Assembly: GCF_022008365.1 (NCBI RefSeq)
Contig: NZ_JAIRBA010000032.1
Span: 1-42,020 of the forward strand
Direction: 5' to 3'
DNA length: 42,020 nucleotides
Origin: Aequorivita vitellina
GTDB lineage: Bacteria > Bacteroidota > Bacteroidia > Flavobacteriales > Flavobacteriaceae
The notes under the pieces are model-generated. The model did not search any database and was not told the DNA's origin. It saw only the letters and a program-made list of their open reading frames with translations. A program made the translations under genes and the position numbers. Each line of letters opens with the position of its first letter. Position 1 is the first letter of the stretch. Shown one piece after another: positions 1 through 7,748 of this stretch.

Positions 1-170
1 TTAAAAATCAACTTCATTTATAACTCTTATTTACCAATATTTTGTCCCAATGACGCACTATGCCGTTAGGCATAAAATATCGGTAGAAAAATAAATCCCG
101 ACCTTGTCCAGTCCCGTAGGGACGCCATATAAATATAGGTGTTCACAGTGATAGTCCGTGTTGTGTGGGA
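1..170. repeat. Direct repeat A, copy 1
   Basis: This ~170-bp stretch recurs at 1407-1574 with roughly 85% identity by eye, in the same orientation, on the far side of the hydrolase gene. Each copy holds two small hairpins: ATGCC-GTTA-GGCAT, and GTCCC-GTA-GGGAC (the second is imperfect in copy 2). No open reading frame or transposase accompanies it. It is probably a dispersed, structured Bacteroidota intergenic repeat. The pair could let the intervening ~1.2 kb be lost or gained by homologous recombination. Confidence 0.8.
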
Positions 171-222
171 CCCCAATGTTTTTTTACATATCCTGTTTAT
201 TTCTTCCATCTTTAAAACGAAA

Positions 223-420
223 TAGGTTAAAAGTTTTCGCATTATTATTATATTTGAAAGGAAGCACTGGCTTTACTTCCCTTATTATATAGCCCCATGC
301 GCAGAACTTAGTTTGCTTGGGGATTGACATGTATTAAATTTTAAAATAATAACAACGCGGTACGAGCGTAGGGGACGGGTGATTGTAATTTTATAGCTCC
401 ATTTTATACGGCTTACGAAA
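223..420 (-). repeat. Diverged relative of the long cassette-junction repeat (L family)
   Basis: Twenty bases at 241-260 are identical to part of the junction repeat near 36797. The following blocks keep the same order: a CTTTA-TTCYCC-like segment, a GCGCAG...TTGCTTGGGG hairpin region, and a GGGTGATTGTAAT...TATAGCT tail. Overall identity is low. The domain V/VI end of the L family is not visible here, so this looks like an old, partial copy upstream of the hydrolase gene. Confidence 0.5.
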
Positions 421-474
421 AAAATCTCGTTAATACTGAAAATGTTGAATTATTAATCAAAAACAATTTCAACT

Positions 475-1335
475 ATGTTACAAGTAAATTTAAACAACTA
501 CAACTTCAACTATGTTGAAAATGGCAAAGGAGACAGTCTTGTATTTGTTCACGGTTCTGCAAGCGATTACCGAACTTGGGACAAACAGTTGGAATACTTT
601 GGCAAATATTTTCATACTATAGCATACAGCAGACGGCATCATTGGCCAAATGAACAAATCCAGGATAATGAGGACTATTCTATGGCAAAACACGTAGCAG
701 ATTTAGAAGAATTCCTCAAATTTATTGAGAATCAGCCAATTCATCTTGTCGCCCATTCGTATGGTGCGCTACTTTGTATTCTACTTGCTATAAAAAAACC
801 TCAATTAATTCGCACTCTAACTTTAGCAGAACCTCCTGCTGTTGCTTTATATGTTAGCAATACTCCTAAGCCGAAGGAAATACTTACACTTCTGTTTTCA
901 AAACCACAATTGGCTCTAGGTATCATTAAATTCGGAGCAAAAGGTATCGCACCCACAACTAAGGCGTTTAAACAAAATGATATGGATAAAGCGTTGGATA
1001 TTTTCGGAAAAACGACATTAGGAGTTAAGGCATTTCTTAATTTATCAAAATCAAGGCTTGAACAAGCACGATCCAATCTTTTTAAAGCAGAACTACTTGG
1101 TTCAGGTTTTTTACCCTTGGATAAAAACAAAATACGAAATATTACACTTCCAACATTTTTGATTTCAGGTGAGAACAGTCCAAAATTATGGCAAGATTTG
1201 CTCGTTGAACTTAATAAATTAATCCCAAATTCCGAATTAAAAATAATTCCGGAAGCATCACATATAATGCACGAGGACAATGTTTCAAATTACAATACAA
1301 CGGTTCTATCATTTCTAAAAAAAAATACTAAGTGA
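475..1335 (+). CDS. Alpha/beta-fold hydrolase
   Basis: The 286-aa product has the layout of a small soluble alpha/beta hydrolase. It shows an HG oxyanion-hole motif in FVHGSASDYRTW (residues ~24-35) and a nucleophile elbow AHSYGA with Ser95. A likely acid lies in SGENSP (Glu233), and the catalytic His263 is in EASHIMHED. The length is normal for the family and there is no signal peptide, so it is probably cytoplasmic. The substrate cannot be told from sequence; esterases, haloperoxidase-like and lactonase-like enzymes share this pattern. It stands alone between two copies of direct repeat A and behind a decayed junction-type repeat, which suggests an acquired accessory gene. No clear -7 box was seen. 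Confidence 0.85.
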   Translation: MLQVNLNNYNFNYVENGKGDSLVFVHGSASDYRTWDKQLEYFGKYFHTIAYSRRHHWPNEQIQDNEDYSMAKHVADLEEFLKFIENQPIHLVAHSYGALLCILLAIKKPQLIRTLTLAEPPAVALYVSNTPKPKEILTLLFSKPQLALGIIKFGAKGIAPTTKAFKQNDMDKALDIFGKTTLGVKAFLNLSKSRLEQARSNLFKAELLGSGFLPLDKNKIRNITLPTFLISGENSPKLWQDLLVELNKLIPNSELKIIPEASHIMHEDNVSNYNTTVLSFLKKNTK

Positions 1336-1406
1336 CATAAAAATTGTAACAAACGTCTTTTGGATTGTAAACAGCCCACTCTTCCTTTTAAAGCAAATTC
1401 TCCCAA

Positions 1407-1574
1407 TTAAAAATCAACTTCATTTATAACTCTTATTTACCAATATTCCATCCCAATGACTCACGATGCCGTTAGGCATATAACATCGGTAGAAAAATAA
1501 ACCCCCGTCTTGCCCAGTCCCGTAGGGAGGCCATATAATATAGGTGTTTACAGAGATAGTATATGTTGTGTGGA
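1407..1574. repeat. Direct repeat A, copy 2
   Basis: Second copy of the 1-170 repeat, in the same orientation, with small indels. The ATGCC-GTTA-GGCAT hairpin is retained. The CCCGTAGGGA palindrome is kept but its outer pair is lost. A further AAACCC-A-CGGGTTT hairpin follows at about 1596-1610, outside the repeated part. Confidence 0.8.
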
Positions 1575-1652
1575 ACAATAAATTAAAGGTTTCAAACCCA
1601 CGGGTTTTGTATTAGGTCGGGAAAAAAAATAAAATTCAATCCAAATCAACCA

Positions 1653-1775
1653 ATGACTAAAGAATCTTGGAGAATTTGGAAGGAATATGGCAATGTCAAT
1701 TTTCCTGAAAATTATTGTCATAAAACAGGAAAACCATCGAACGGTAAAACTTCAATGAAAAATCCAATTTTATAA
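1653..1775 (+). CDS. Possible 40-aa peptide or gene remnant
   Basis: A short ATG-initiated frame encodes 40 residues starting MTKESWRIWKEYG and ending at TAA. It has a credible amino-acid mix (Trp, Tyr, Cys, His) but no family I recognise and only a weak A-rich upstream region. It may be the surviving start of a larger lost gene or a chance frame. The rest of 1336-1980 holds repeat A copy 2 and AT-rich DNA with no other gene visible. Confidence 0.25.
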   Translation: MTKESWRIWKEYGNVNFPENYCHKTGKPSNGKTSMKNPIL

Positions 1776-1980
1776 AAGAAAAGACAAAAGTTATAAAAAC
1801 ACACCCTACAAAACGAACAACAACCATTAATTCGCTCACAACTCATAATTAATATTAAACCCCACAAATTATCTGACGGCCCGCAGCGTTTTCTCGCGGT
1901 TCTGGATTATTTACTATCTTAGTAGGTAAAGCATTCAACATATTTATCCAAAAGTTGTCATTGCCATAAAAACCAAATTT

Positions 1981-2610
1981 ATGAAACGGCCTGTTATTTT
2001 ATCGATACTATTTTTGCTTCTAGCTTCTTGTCAGCCGTCTGATTCTGGGCCTTATTACAATTTCAGCAATTTAGATTACCAATCCATTCCAGAAGAATAT
2101 CGAGATATTGGTAAAATATTTGTTTTTAAAAATGCCGAAAATGACGAAGTAAAAATTAAACCATTATACTACTCTTTAAAAAAAGAATTTGAAAGCGGAA
2201 TTGGCTTTGGGCAACCTCGTGGCGACAGCTATTATTACGATAATTTGTGGATAGAAATTGACCTGATGAGCATAGAAATACCGGATAAACCAGAGGGATA
2301 TTGCGAAAGCATTTCTATTAACATCAATAAATCTCCATATAAAGGCTTATATGTAAAATTATTGATACCAACTTATTCTGGACAGTCTTGTACTGGGGGA
2401 GGATTCACGGAATTTGAGCCCTTTGAAGGTTTAACGCAAATGGTAATAAATAACAAAACATACAACAAGGTAAAAATAATTTCTACCAACAACTACTTTA
2501 CATTATATACAGACTCCCAAGTCGATAAAGTTTATTACGATATGGATTACGGCATAATTGGATTTGACGATTCGCAAAACAATAAGGAATTCCGATTAGT
2601 AACCGATTGA
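1981..2610 (+). CDS. Predicted lipoprotein, unknown function
   Basis: The 209-aa product starts with a lipoprotein signal, MKRPVILSILFLLLASC, with lipidated Cys17 in an LLASC lipobox. It is probably anchored in the inner or outer membrane. The mature part is rich in Tyr, Asp and Asn, has only two further cysteines (in the YCES and SCTGGG segments, which might form a disulfide) and no recognisable catalytic motif. There is no close neighbour on the same strand and no clear operon. I do not recognise the family. Confidence 0.65.
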   Translation: MKRPVILSILFLLLASCQPSDSGPYYNFSNLDYQSIPEEYRDIGKIFVFKNAENDEVKIKPLYYSLKKEFESGIGFGQPRGDSYYYDNLWIEIDLMSIEIPDKPEGYCESISININKSPYKGLYVKLLIPTYSGQSCTGGGFTEFEPFEGLTQMVINNKTYNKVKIISTNNYFTLYTDSQVDKVYYDMDYGIIGFDDSQNNKEFRLVTD

Positions 2611-3317
2611 AATACCAACAGCAACCCAGCAGACGTGTGGCAACCTACAAATATCAAGAATACATTCAGCTTTAGAACCTTGCAAGTCGATATTACCAAA
2701 CGCAACAAATTACAAGCGGTGCCAGTTGAAATACCAACCTAAAATCACCAACATTTGTTTAATTTTTAGAAGTGTAAAAAAGGCTCAAATTCCAGCCCTG
2801 CTACTGCGTTTTTATAAAAAACTTTGTTCGAGCTTGTTCGAAATTCGAAACGGCGCAGATTGCCAAGCTCGCAGTTGATACCGCTGGCCACGATTCCGTC
2901 TATTCCCAGAATACTTTTAGTGAACTTTAAAGATACCAGACTCGCTGCTTTTTTATAGATGCTAACCGCAATTTGCTTCACCAGTTCACTACACGCAAGT
3001 CAGCAGATTCCACTGCAATCAATCCCTTGTGTAATTACTACCGTGAGTGCTTATCCAGAAAACAATAATTTAAGCCCTATAACTACTGGTTTCACAAAAC
3101 CGGAAAACCATTTCATCAACCCAAAACACAACTTCATAAGTGAAAGTGTATAAGGCATTGATAACCAAATAGAAACATCAATCCAAATTTGTTTAGAATT
3201 TTAATAAAGCTTACCTTTCTAATTATTTCCTCATCTCTTTTCATATAAACTTCATTTGTTCTGTTCAATTCAGAACTAGTTCCTCTTTAATTATATAACC
3301 AATTTAAATATTTAATT
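2611..3317. other. Gene-free 0.7-kb stretch, possible degenerate gene on the minus strand
   Basis: Two small frames exist here (2766-2981 minus, 2959-3153 plus). Neither has a family match I recognise or a convincing start. The minus-strand frame has more protein-like composition and extends upstream past its ATG without an immediate stop, so it may be a gene fragment. A local repeat of TTGTTCGA/TTCGAA elements occurs near 2823-2850. The last ~130 bases are AT-rich and probably contain the promoter for the gene at 3318, but no TAnnTTTG box is evident. Confidence 0.4.
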
Positions 3318-3815
3318 ATGAATACAAACAATGAAGAAGGCGCATTAGAAAAGAATAGGCGCGTAGAGATATATGTAAAAACCAAACAACTTTTTGAACT
3401 TGGGGAACGTCCAACCGAAGATCAAATTGATAACCGCACTTCCCTAAGGAGTAATCAACATAGCGAAACTATTTCTGGTGTTTTAGAAAATAATTGGAAG
3501 AGTCACAAGGATTTTGAACTTCTTGTATTTAAAAATCATACAATGCAATGGACGCTTCCGCAACGACTTCACAATACAGCAGATCCTGGATATGAGGCCA
3601 AACTTATAAGTGTACATCACGTACCAACAGGGGGGAGTCCGAATTTTTTCGATAAAGAGGATTTAAATGCTGCATCTGATGGAAAGGTTAAAGCCACCAT
3701 CAAAGACAATTCGCAAGTGAACCAAAGCTACGTCTATATTATCAAATTTACTATTTCGCACAATGGAGTGACCCGTAAGTACACCATAGATCCAAAACTT
3801 AAAATCAATTCTTGA
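3318..3815 (+). CDS. Hypothetical 165-aa protein upstream of the adenylate cyclase
   Basis: A hydrophilic 165-aa product without signal peptide or membrane segment. The N-terminal third is charged and polar. The C-terminal half (~residues 75-160) alternates hydrophobic residues as in a beta-rich domain. The stop is 10 bases before the cyclase start, so the two are almost certainly co-transcribed and this protein may act with the cyclase. The family is not recognised. The opening segment EGALEKNRRVEIYVKTK faintly recalls the end of an OmpA-like peptidoglycan-binding domain (LAKNRRVEI-type), so it could be a truncated or fused remnant of one; this is only a resemblance. Confidence 0.6.
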   Translation: MNTNNEEGALEKNRRVEIYVKTKQLFELGERPTEDQIDNRTSLRSNQHSETISGVLENNWKSHKDFELLVFKNHTMQWTLPQRLHNTADPGYEAKLISVHHVPTGGSPNFFDKEDLNAASDGKVKATIKDNSQVNQSYVYIIKFTISHNGVTRKYTIDPKLKINS

Positions 3816-3825
3816 TATCCACTAT

Positions 3826-5592
3826 ATGTTTTTAAATAGAAAAGCATATTATTTTGCAATTGGCTTATTGTGTTTCGTTTTAACTATAGTCTCTGCTCAA
3901 GATCAAAAAAAGGCAGATAGTCTATTAATCATTTATCAAGAAGACGAACTTAAAGGTATAGAAAAATTGGAACTGCTTCGGAACTTATCTTTTAACGAGA
4001 TACATAATCTGGATGCGGCCATTGGATATGCCGAGGAACTTATCAACTTAGCTAAGCAAGAAGACAACTATTTATACCTTCATAGAGGATATATTCAGAA
4101 GGGCAATTCGCATAGACTTGCGGGTGATTTAAATGCGGCTTTAAACGCCTTTTTCAAAAGTACCCAAGCATCCATTAAAGCTAATTATCTTGAAGGCGAA
4201 GGCAGTACTTATACTGCTATAGCCGACACCTACTCAGAGATTGGCAATTCAAAAAATGCTGAAATTTATTACGCCAAGGCAATTCAAATATTGAGAAAAA
4301 CAAACGATTCAATTGCTTTAGCCACTACCTTATTAAATGCCGGGGACGAATATTTTAACAGTGAAAAGTACGCTTTGGCGCTGCAATATTTTGAAGAATC
4401 CGGTCTCATCTTTAAAAAAGCAAATTATAAAATTGGAACGGCCTATAACCTAGGAAACGTAGGGATGGTTTATGCCGAACAGGGTAAAGATTCACTCGCC
4501 AAAACATATATTAATGACGCTATTGCAGTTTTGGAAGAGTTGGAAGATTACTATGCTATTTCCGAATACCTTACATATATGTCTGATATATATATGAAGC
4601 AGAAAAATAGCGCCACTGCGCTCACCTACGCACAACGCAGTTATAATTTAGCGCTAAAATACGGTTTAAAAAAGCAAATAAGCGAATCCAGTCTTAAACT
4701 TTCTGAACTTTACGAACAGCATAAAAATATACCTGCCTCTTATGCCTTATATAAAAAGCATATTGCCTACCGAGATAGTGTAACAAATTTGGAAGGCGTT
4801 GCGAAGATGGCAGATTTACGTACCGCTTATGAAGTATCACAGAAGCAGGTGGAAGTAGATCTTCTGAATCAGCAAAAAAGAAATCAACTTATCATTATTG
4901 GATTTACCTCTTTATTATTACTCACCTTATTCTATAATTACCGAACAATTTCCAAAGAAAAGAAGAAATCGGAAAAATTACTGTTGAATATCCTTCCTAA
5001 AAAAGTGGCGAAAGAACTAAAAAATACAGGAAAAGCAACAAGTAAAAAGTATGATAATGTATCAATTCTTTTCACAGATTTTCAAGGATTTACGGCATTG
5101 GTTGCTACCATTTCCGCAACCAAATTAATTGAAGAGCTAAATCATATATTTGGTCGATTTGATGATATTATGGACGAATATCAAATAGAGAAAATTGAAA
5201 CCATAGGCGATGCTTATATGGCTGCCTGTGGATTACCAGAAGAAAATGAACATCACGCGCAAAGATGCGTACAAGCTGCTCAAAAAATGATCGATTTTCT
5301 TATTGCAAGAAATTTAACCAATGATATTCAATGGAATATGAGGGTGGGTATTCATTCAGGCCCAGTTGTAGCGGGCGTTGTTGGTAAAACCAAATTTGCT
5401 TATGATTTATTTGGAGACACTGTGAATACGGCGGCCAGAATGGAAAGCAACGGCAAGCCAGAAAAAATAAATATTAGTCATTCAACCTATAAATTGCTGA
5501 AAGATGAGCCCTCCTTCCTCTTTAAAAGCCGTGGACGAATACTTGCAAAAGGCAAAGGAGAAATGAAAATGTACTTTGTGGAGACAAAATAA
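3826..5592 (+). CDS. Class III adenylate cyclase with TPR sensor region
   Basis: The 588-aa protein is predicted to make cyclic AMP from ATP at the inner membrane. A signal peptide or first membrane anchor (residues 1-25, ending VSAQ) precedes TPR-like helical repeats (~40-330), a membrane segment at ~355-372, and a C-terminal cyclase domain (~405-588). Metal-binding aspartates are Asp418 (FTDFQGFT) and Asp462 (IETIGDAYMA). Lys456 and Asp527 occupy the adenine-selecting positions. Asn534 and Arg538 (TVNTAARM) are the transition-state pair, so a complete active site is present. The TPR region would face the periplasm and the catalytic domain the cytoplasm, a common Bacteroidota sensor design. 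It is probably in an operon with the 165-aa gene upstream. Confidence 0.9.
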   Translation: MFLNRKAYYFAIGLLCFVLTIVSAQDQKKADSLLIIYQEDELKGIEKLELLRNLSFNEIHNLDAAIGYAEELINLAKQEDNYLYLHRGYIQKGNSHRLAGDLNAALNAFFKSTQASIKANYLEGEGSTYTAIADTYSEIGNSKNAEIYYAKAIQILRKTNDSIALATTLLNAGDEYFNSEKYALALQYFEESGLIFKKANYKIGTAYNLGNVGMVYAEQGKDSLAKTYINDAIAVLEELEDYYAISEYLTYMSDIYMKQKNSATALTYAQRSYNLALKYGLKKQISESSLKLSELYEQHKNIPASYALYKKHIAYRDSVTNLEGVAKMADLRTAYEVSQKQVEVDLLNQQKRNQLIIIGFTSLLLLTLFYNYRTISKEKKKSEKLLLNILPKKVAKELKNTGKATSKKYDNVSILFTDFQGFTALVATISATKLIEELNHIFGRFDDIMDEYQIEKIETIGDAYMAACGLPEENEHHAQRCVQAAQKMIDFLIARNLTNDIQWNMRVGIHSGPVVAGVVGKTKFAYDLFGDTVNTAARMESNGKPEKINISHSTYKLLKDEPSFLFKSRGRILAKGKGEMKMYFVETK

Positions 5593-5601
5593 AAATAATT
5601 T

Positions 5602-5729
5602 GGGGTGGCGTCTTTGGGTCATTTGTTGGCGGTATTACCGCTATCTTCAAAAAATCGGATAGCTACTCCATTGACGGAAATGAATTGAAATGGGAGCAAT
5701 TTAAAAAAGCGATGAAGCTATTAGAATAA
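5602..5729 (+). pseudogene. Short coding remnant after the cyclase
   Basis: A frame different from the cyclase frame reads IIWGGVFGSFVGGITAIF followed by a hydrophilic tail ending MKLLE and a TAA at 5727-5729. The glycine-rich hydrophobic stretch followed by a charged tail resembles a small membrane protein, but there is no ATG or GTG at its start and it runs back open into the cyclase gene. It is best read as the tail of a lost gene or of a former cyclase extension cut off by a frameshift. The remaining ~190 bases to the next gene are AT-rich and contain nothing else that I can name. Confidence 0.35.
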
Positions 5730-5918
5730 ACTGATAGCTGAAAAAAGCCCAGTACAACCCTTAGCAAGAATTACATATAACAACATAAAACGCTTCCGAC
5801 CTCACAATAAAAAATTCAAACAAAATCCGCAATTTTCTTTCAATATTTTTAAAAAATACAATTGAAAGTATATATTGCAGTAGATTAATTTATCTCCCTT
5901 TAGCACCCAAGTCTTTTT

Positions 5919-7748
5919 ATGAAGAGTTTTAGTAACGCATTGATTTTATTGTTTTTTGCTTTTTTCAATTTTATTGGATTTGCACAGGATTTCCAACTAA
6001 AATCGAAGCTGGAAAGAATCGAAATTCAAGCGGACTCTTCTTTTGTAAAAGAAATTGCAATTGTATTTAAGAAAAGTGATGTACCGCGGCTTTATCCAAT
6101 AATCTACGACACAGAATTAGAACAACTTACCAATGTGCAGCTTTTTGAACAAAAGGGAAGGCGCCTAAAAGAGCTGTCTGTAAAAAATATGTATGAGGAA
6201 GCTGCTAAACTAGATTACATAACTAGCAAGAAGATTAAAATTGTTGAGATTCCGGCAGATATAGAGGTGAAGCTAACATATTTAATTTCCTGTAAGGAAT
6301 TGATGTATTTCTCAAGTTTACAATTCTTTTCCTATGACCAAATAGACACCTTAAATTATGAAATAAACGTTCCGTTAGAATTTAAATTCACCCACAATAC
6401 AATATACCAAGATTCCTTGTCATTTTTTGCGATAGACTCAATTAGTACCAACACTGGTTCTATGTGGAATATTAAAGTGGCCCCAAAAAAAGTAGAACCA
6501 GATCCACTGCAGTTTTTTGGAATATATAAGAATATGAAAGTTCCATTTATGCGAACCCTTGTTATGCCGAGTTCCTATAACAACCAACCGATTAACTATA
6601 TGAACGATTGGTATTTTAAGCAAGTAGCGCCAAAGCAAGGTTTAAGTGTTTCGGTAAAAGAGAAAATTGATGCGTTAACGGCTAATACTACGGACCCCTC
6701 ACAGATAGTGAACATTATTTATAATTACGTAAAAAGTAATTTTAAATATGTTGCAATTGAAATTGGTATGGGCGCTTTTATCCCTTCGCATGTCAATGAA
6801 GTTTACCTAAACAAACAAGGCGATTGCAAAGACCTTTCAAATTTATTATCGGAAGCACTAAAATACAAAGGTATTGATAGCCATATTGCTTTAGCTGCTA
6901 CTTTCGACCATATTAGCGATTGCGATTTTCCATCCTTAAGCTCGGCCAATCACGTTATTGCCATTGCCTATATAAATGACGAAACCGTATTACTAGACCC
7001 TACAGACCCTATCCATGTGGCAGGAACGCCTGTACAAAGTTTACAAGATCGCACTGTTTTAATTGTTAGCTCTAAAGGAGGTTCATTTTACAAAGTGAAG
7101 GGATTCAGTCCGCAACAAAATGAAATATTCTACGCCTTGGATTTAAAAATAGATTCCAATGATATGAATATTAAAGGAACGTTTAATGTAGATTATAACG
7201 GACTCTCAAGTAATTATTTACGCCGCATCCTTAAAAGTGAAGGAGAAAAGGAGTTTGCTAATTATGCAGAGACTTTTTACGATGAAATTTTTGGCAATCA
7301 ATTAATCTCAGATTTAACAATACTAAACCAAGCCAATAAGCTCCATCTACAAGGGAATATTGCTATCAATGGGAAAACTTTTAATGACGACACAAACAAG
7401 TATTTATTCATTGATTTTTTACCAAGGCTTATAGAAACAGAGCGTAGGGAAACATTAATTGACGGCACTTATTTACACAATCCCTATAACAAAAAAGTAC
7501 TTGTAAATATAAAATTAGACCAGCCCGTTGAAACCTTTAACCCTATTGAACATACATTTGAAGGGGAGGGGATATCGTTAAACGTAACCCAAAGAGCACT
7601 GTCTAACTTAGAAATTGAAATCTCTTACGATTTTATTTTTGATCATATTTTTATAGACAAGGAAAATATTAGTAAAACAAATGAAATATTGGAATCATTT
7701 AAAAAAATAATCAATGCACCAATTGTTCTCAAAATCCAAAAGAGCTAG
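5919..7748 (+). CDS. DUF3857 and transglutaminase-like domain protein (intact triad)
   Basis: The 609-aa protein has a signal peptide (residues 1-22, ending IGFAQ), a beta-rich DUF3857-like domain (~30-220), and a transglutaminase/protease-like core. The catalytic triad is visible: Cys303 in QGDCKDLSNLL, His345 in ANHVIAIAYI and Asp360 in LLDPTDP. A C-terminal DUF2569/DUF3858-like region follows (~410-600). Such proteins are periplasmic or outer-membrane associated in Bacteroidota; their substrates are generally unknown. The 3' end overlaps the start of a paralogue by 35 bases, so the pair forms a translationally coupled unit. Confidence 0.85.
   Translation: MKSFSNALILLFFAFFNFIGFAQDFQLKSKLERIEIQADSSFVKEIAIVFKKSDVPRLYPIIYDTELEQLTNVQLFEQKGRRLKELSVKNMYEEAAKLDYITSKKIKIVEIPADIEVKLTYLISCKELMYFSSLQFFSYDQIDTLNYEINVPLEFKFTHNTIYQDSLSFFAIDSISTNTGSMWNIKVAPKKVEPDPLQFFGIYKNMKVPFMRTLVMPSSYNNQPINYMNDWYFKQVAPKQGLSVSVKEKIDALTANTTDPSQIVNIIYNYVKSNFKYVAIEIGMGAFIPSHVNEVYLNKQGDCKDLSNLLSEALKYKGIDSHIALAATFDHISDCDFPSLSSANHVIAIAYINDETVLLDPTDPIHVAGTPVQSLQDRTVLIVSSKGGSFYKVKGFSPQQNEIFYALDLKIDSNDMNIKGTFNVDYNGLSSNYLRRILKSEGEKEFANYAETFYDEIFGNQLISDLTILNQANKLHLQGNIAINGKTFNDDTNKYLFIDFLPRLIETERRETLIDGTYLHNPYNKKVLVNIKLDQPVETFNPIEHTFEGEGISLNVTQRALSNLEIEISYDFIFDHIFIDKENISKTNEILESFKKIINAPIVLKIQKS

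Noticed and set aside
2766-3153. Two short frames as genes
   Set aside because: They overlap on opposite strands, have no recognisable domains or ribosome sites, and lie in a low-complexity gap. They are kept only as a possible degenerate stretch.
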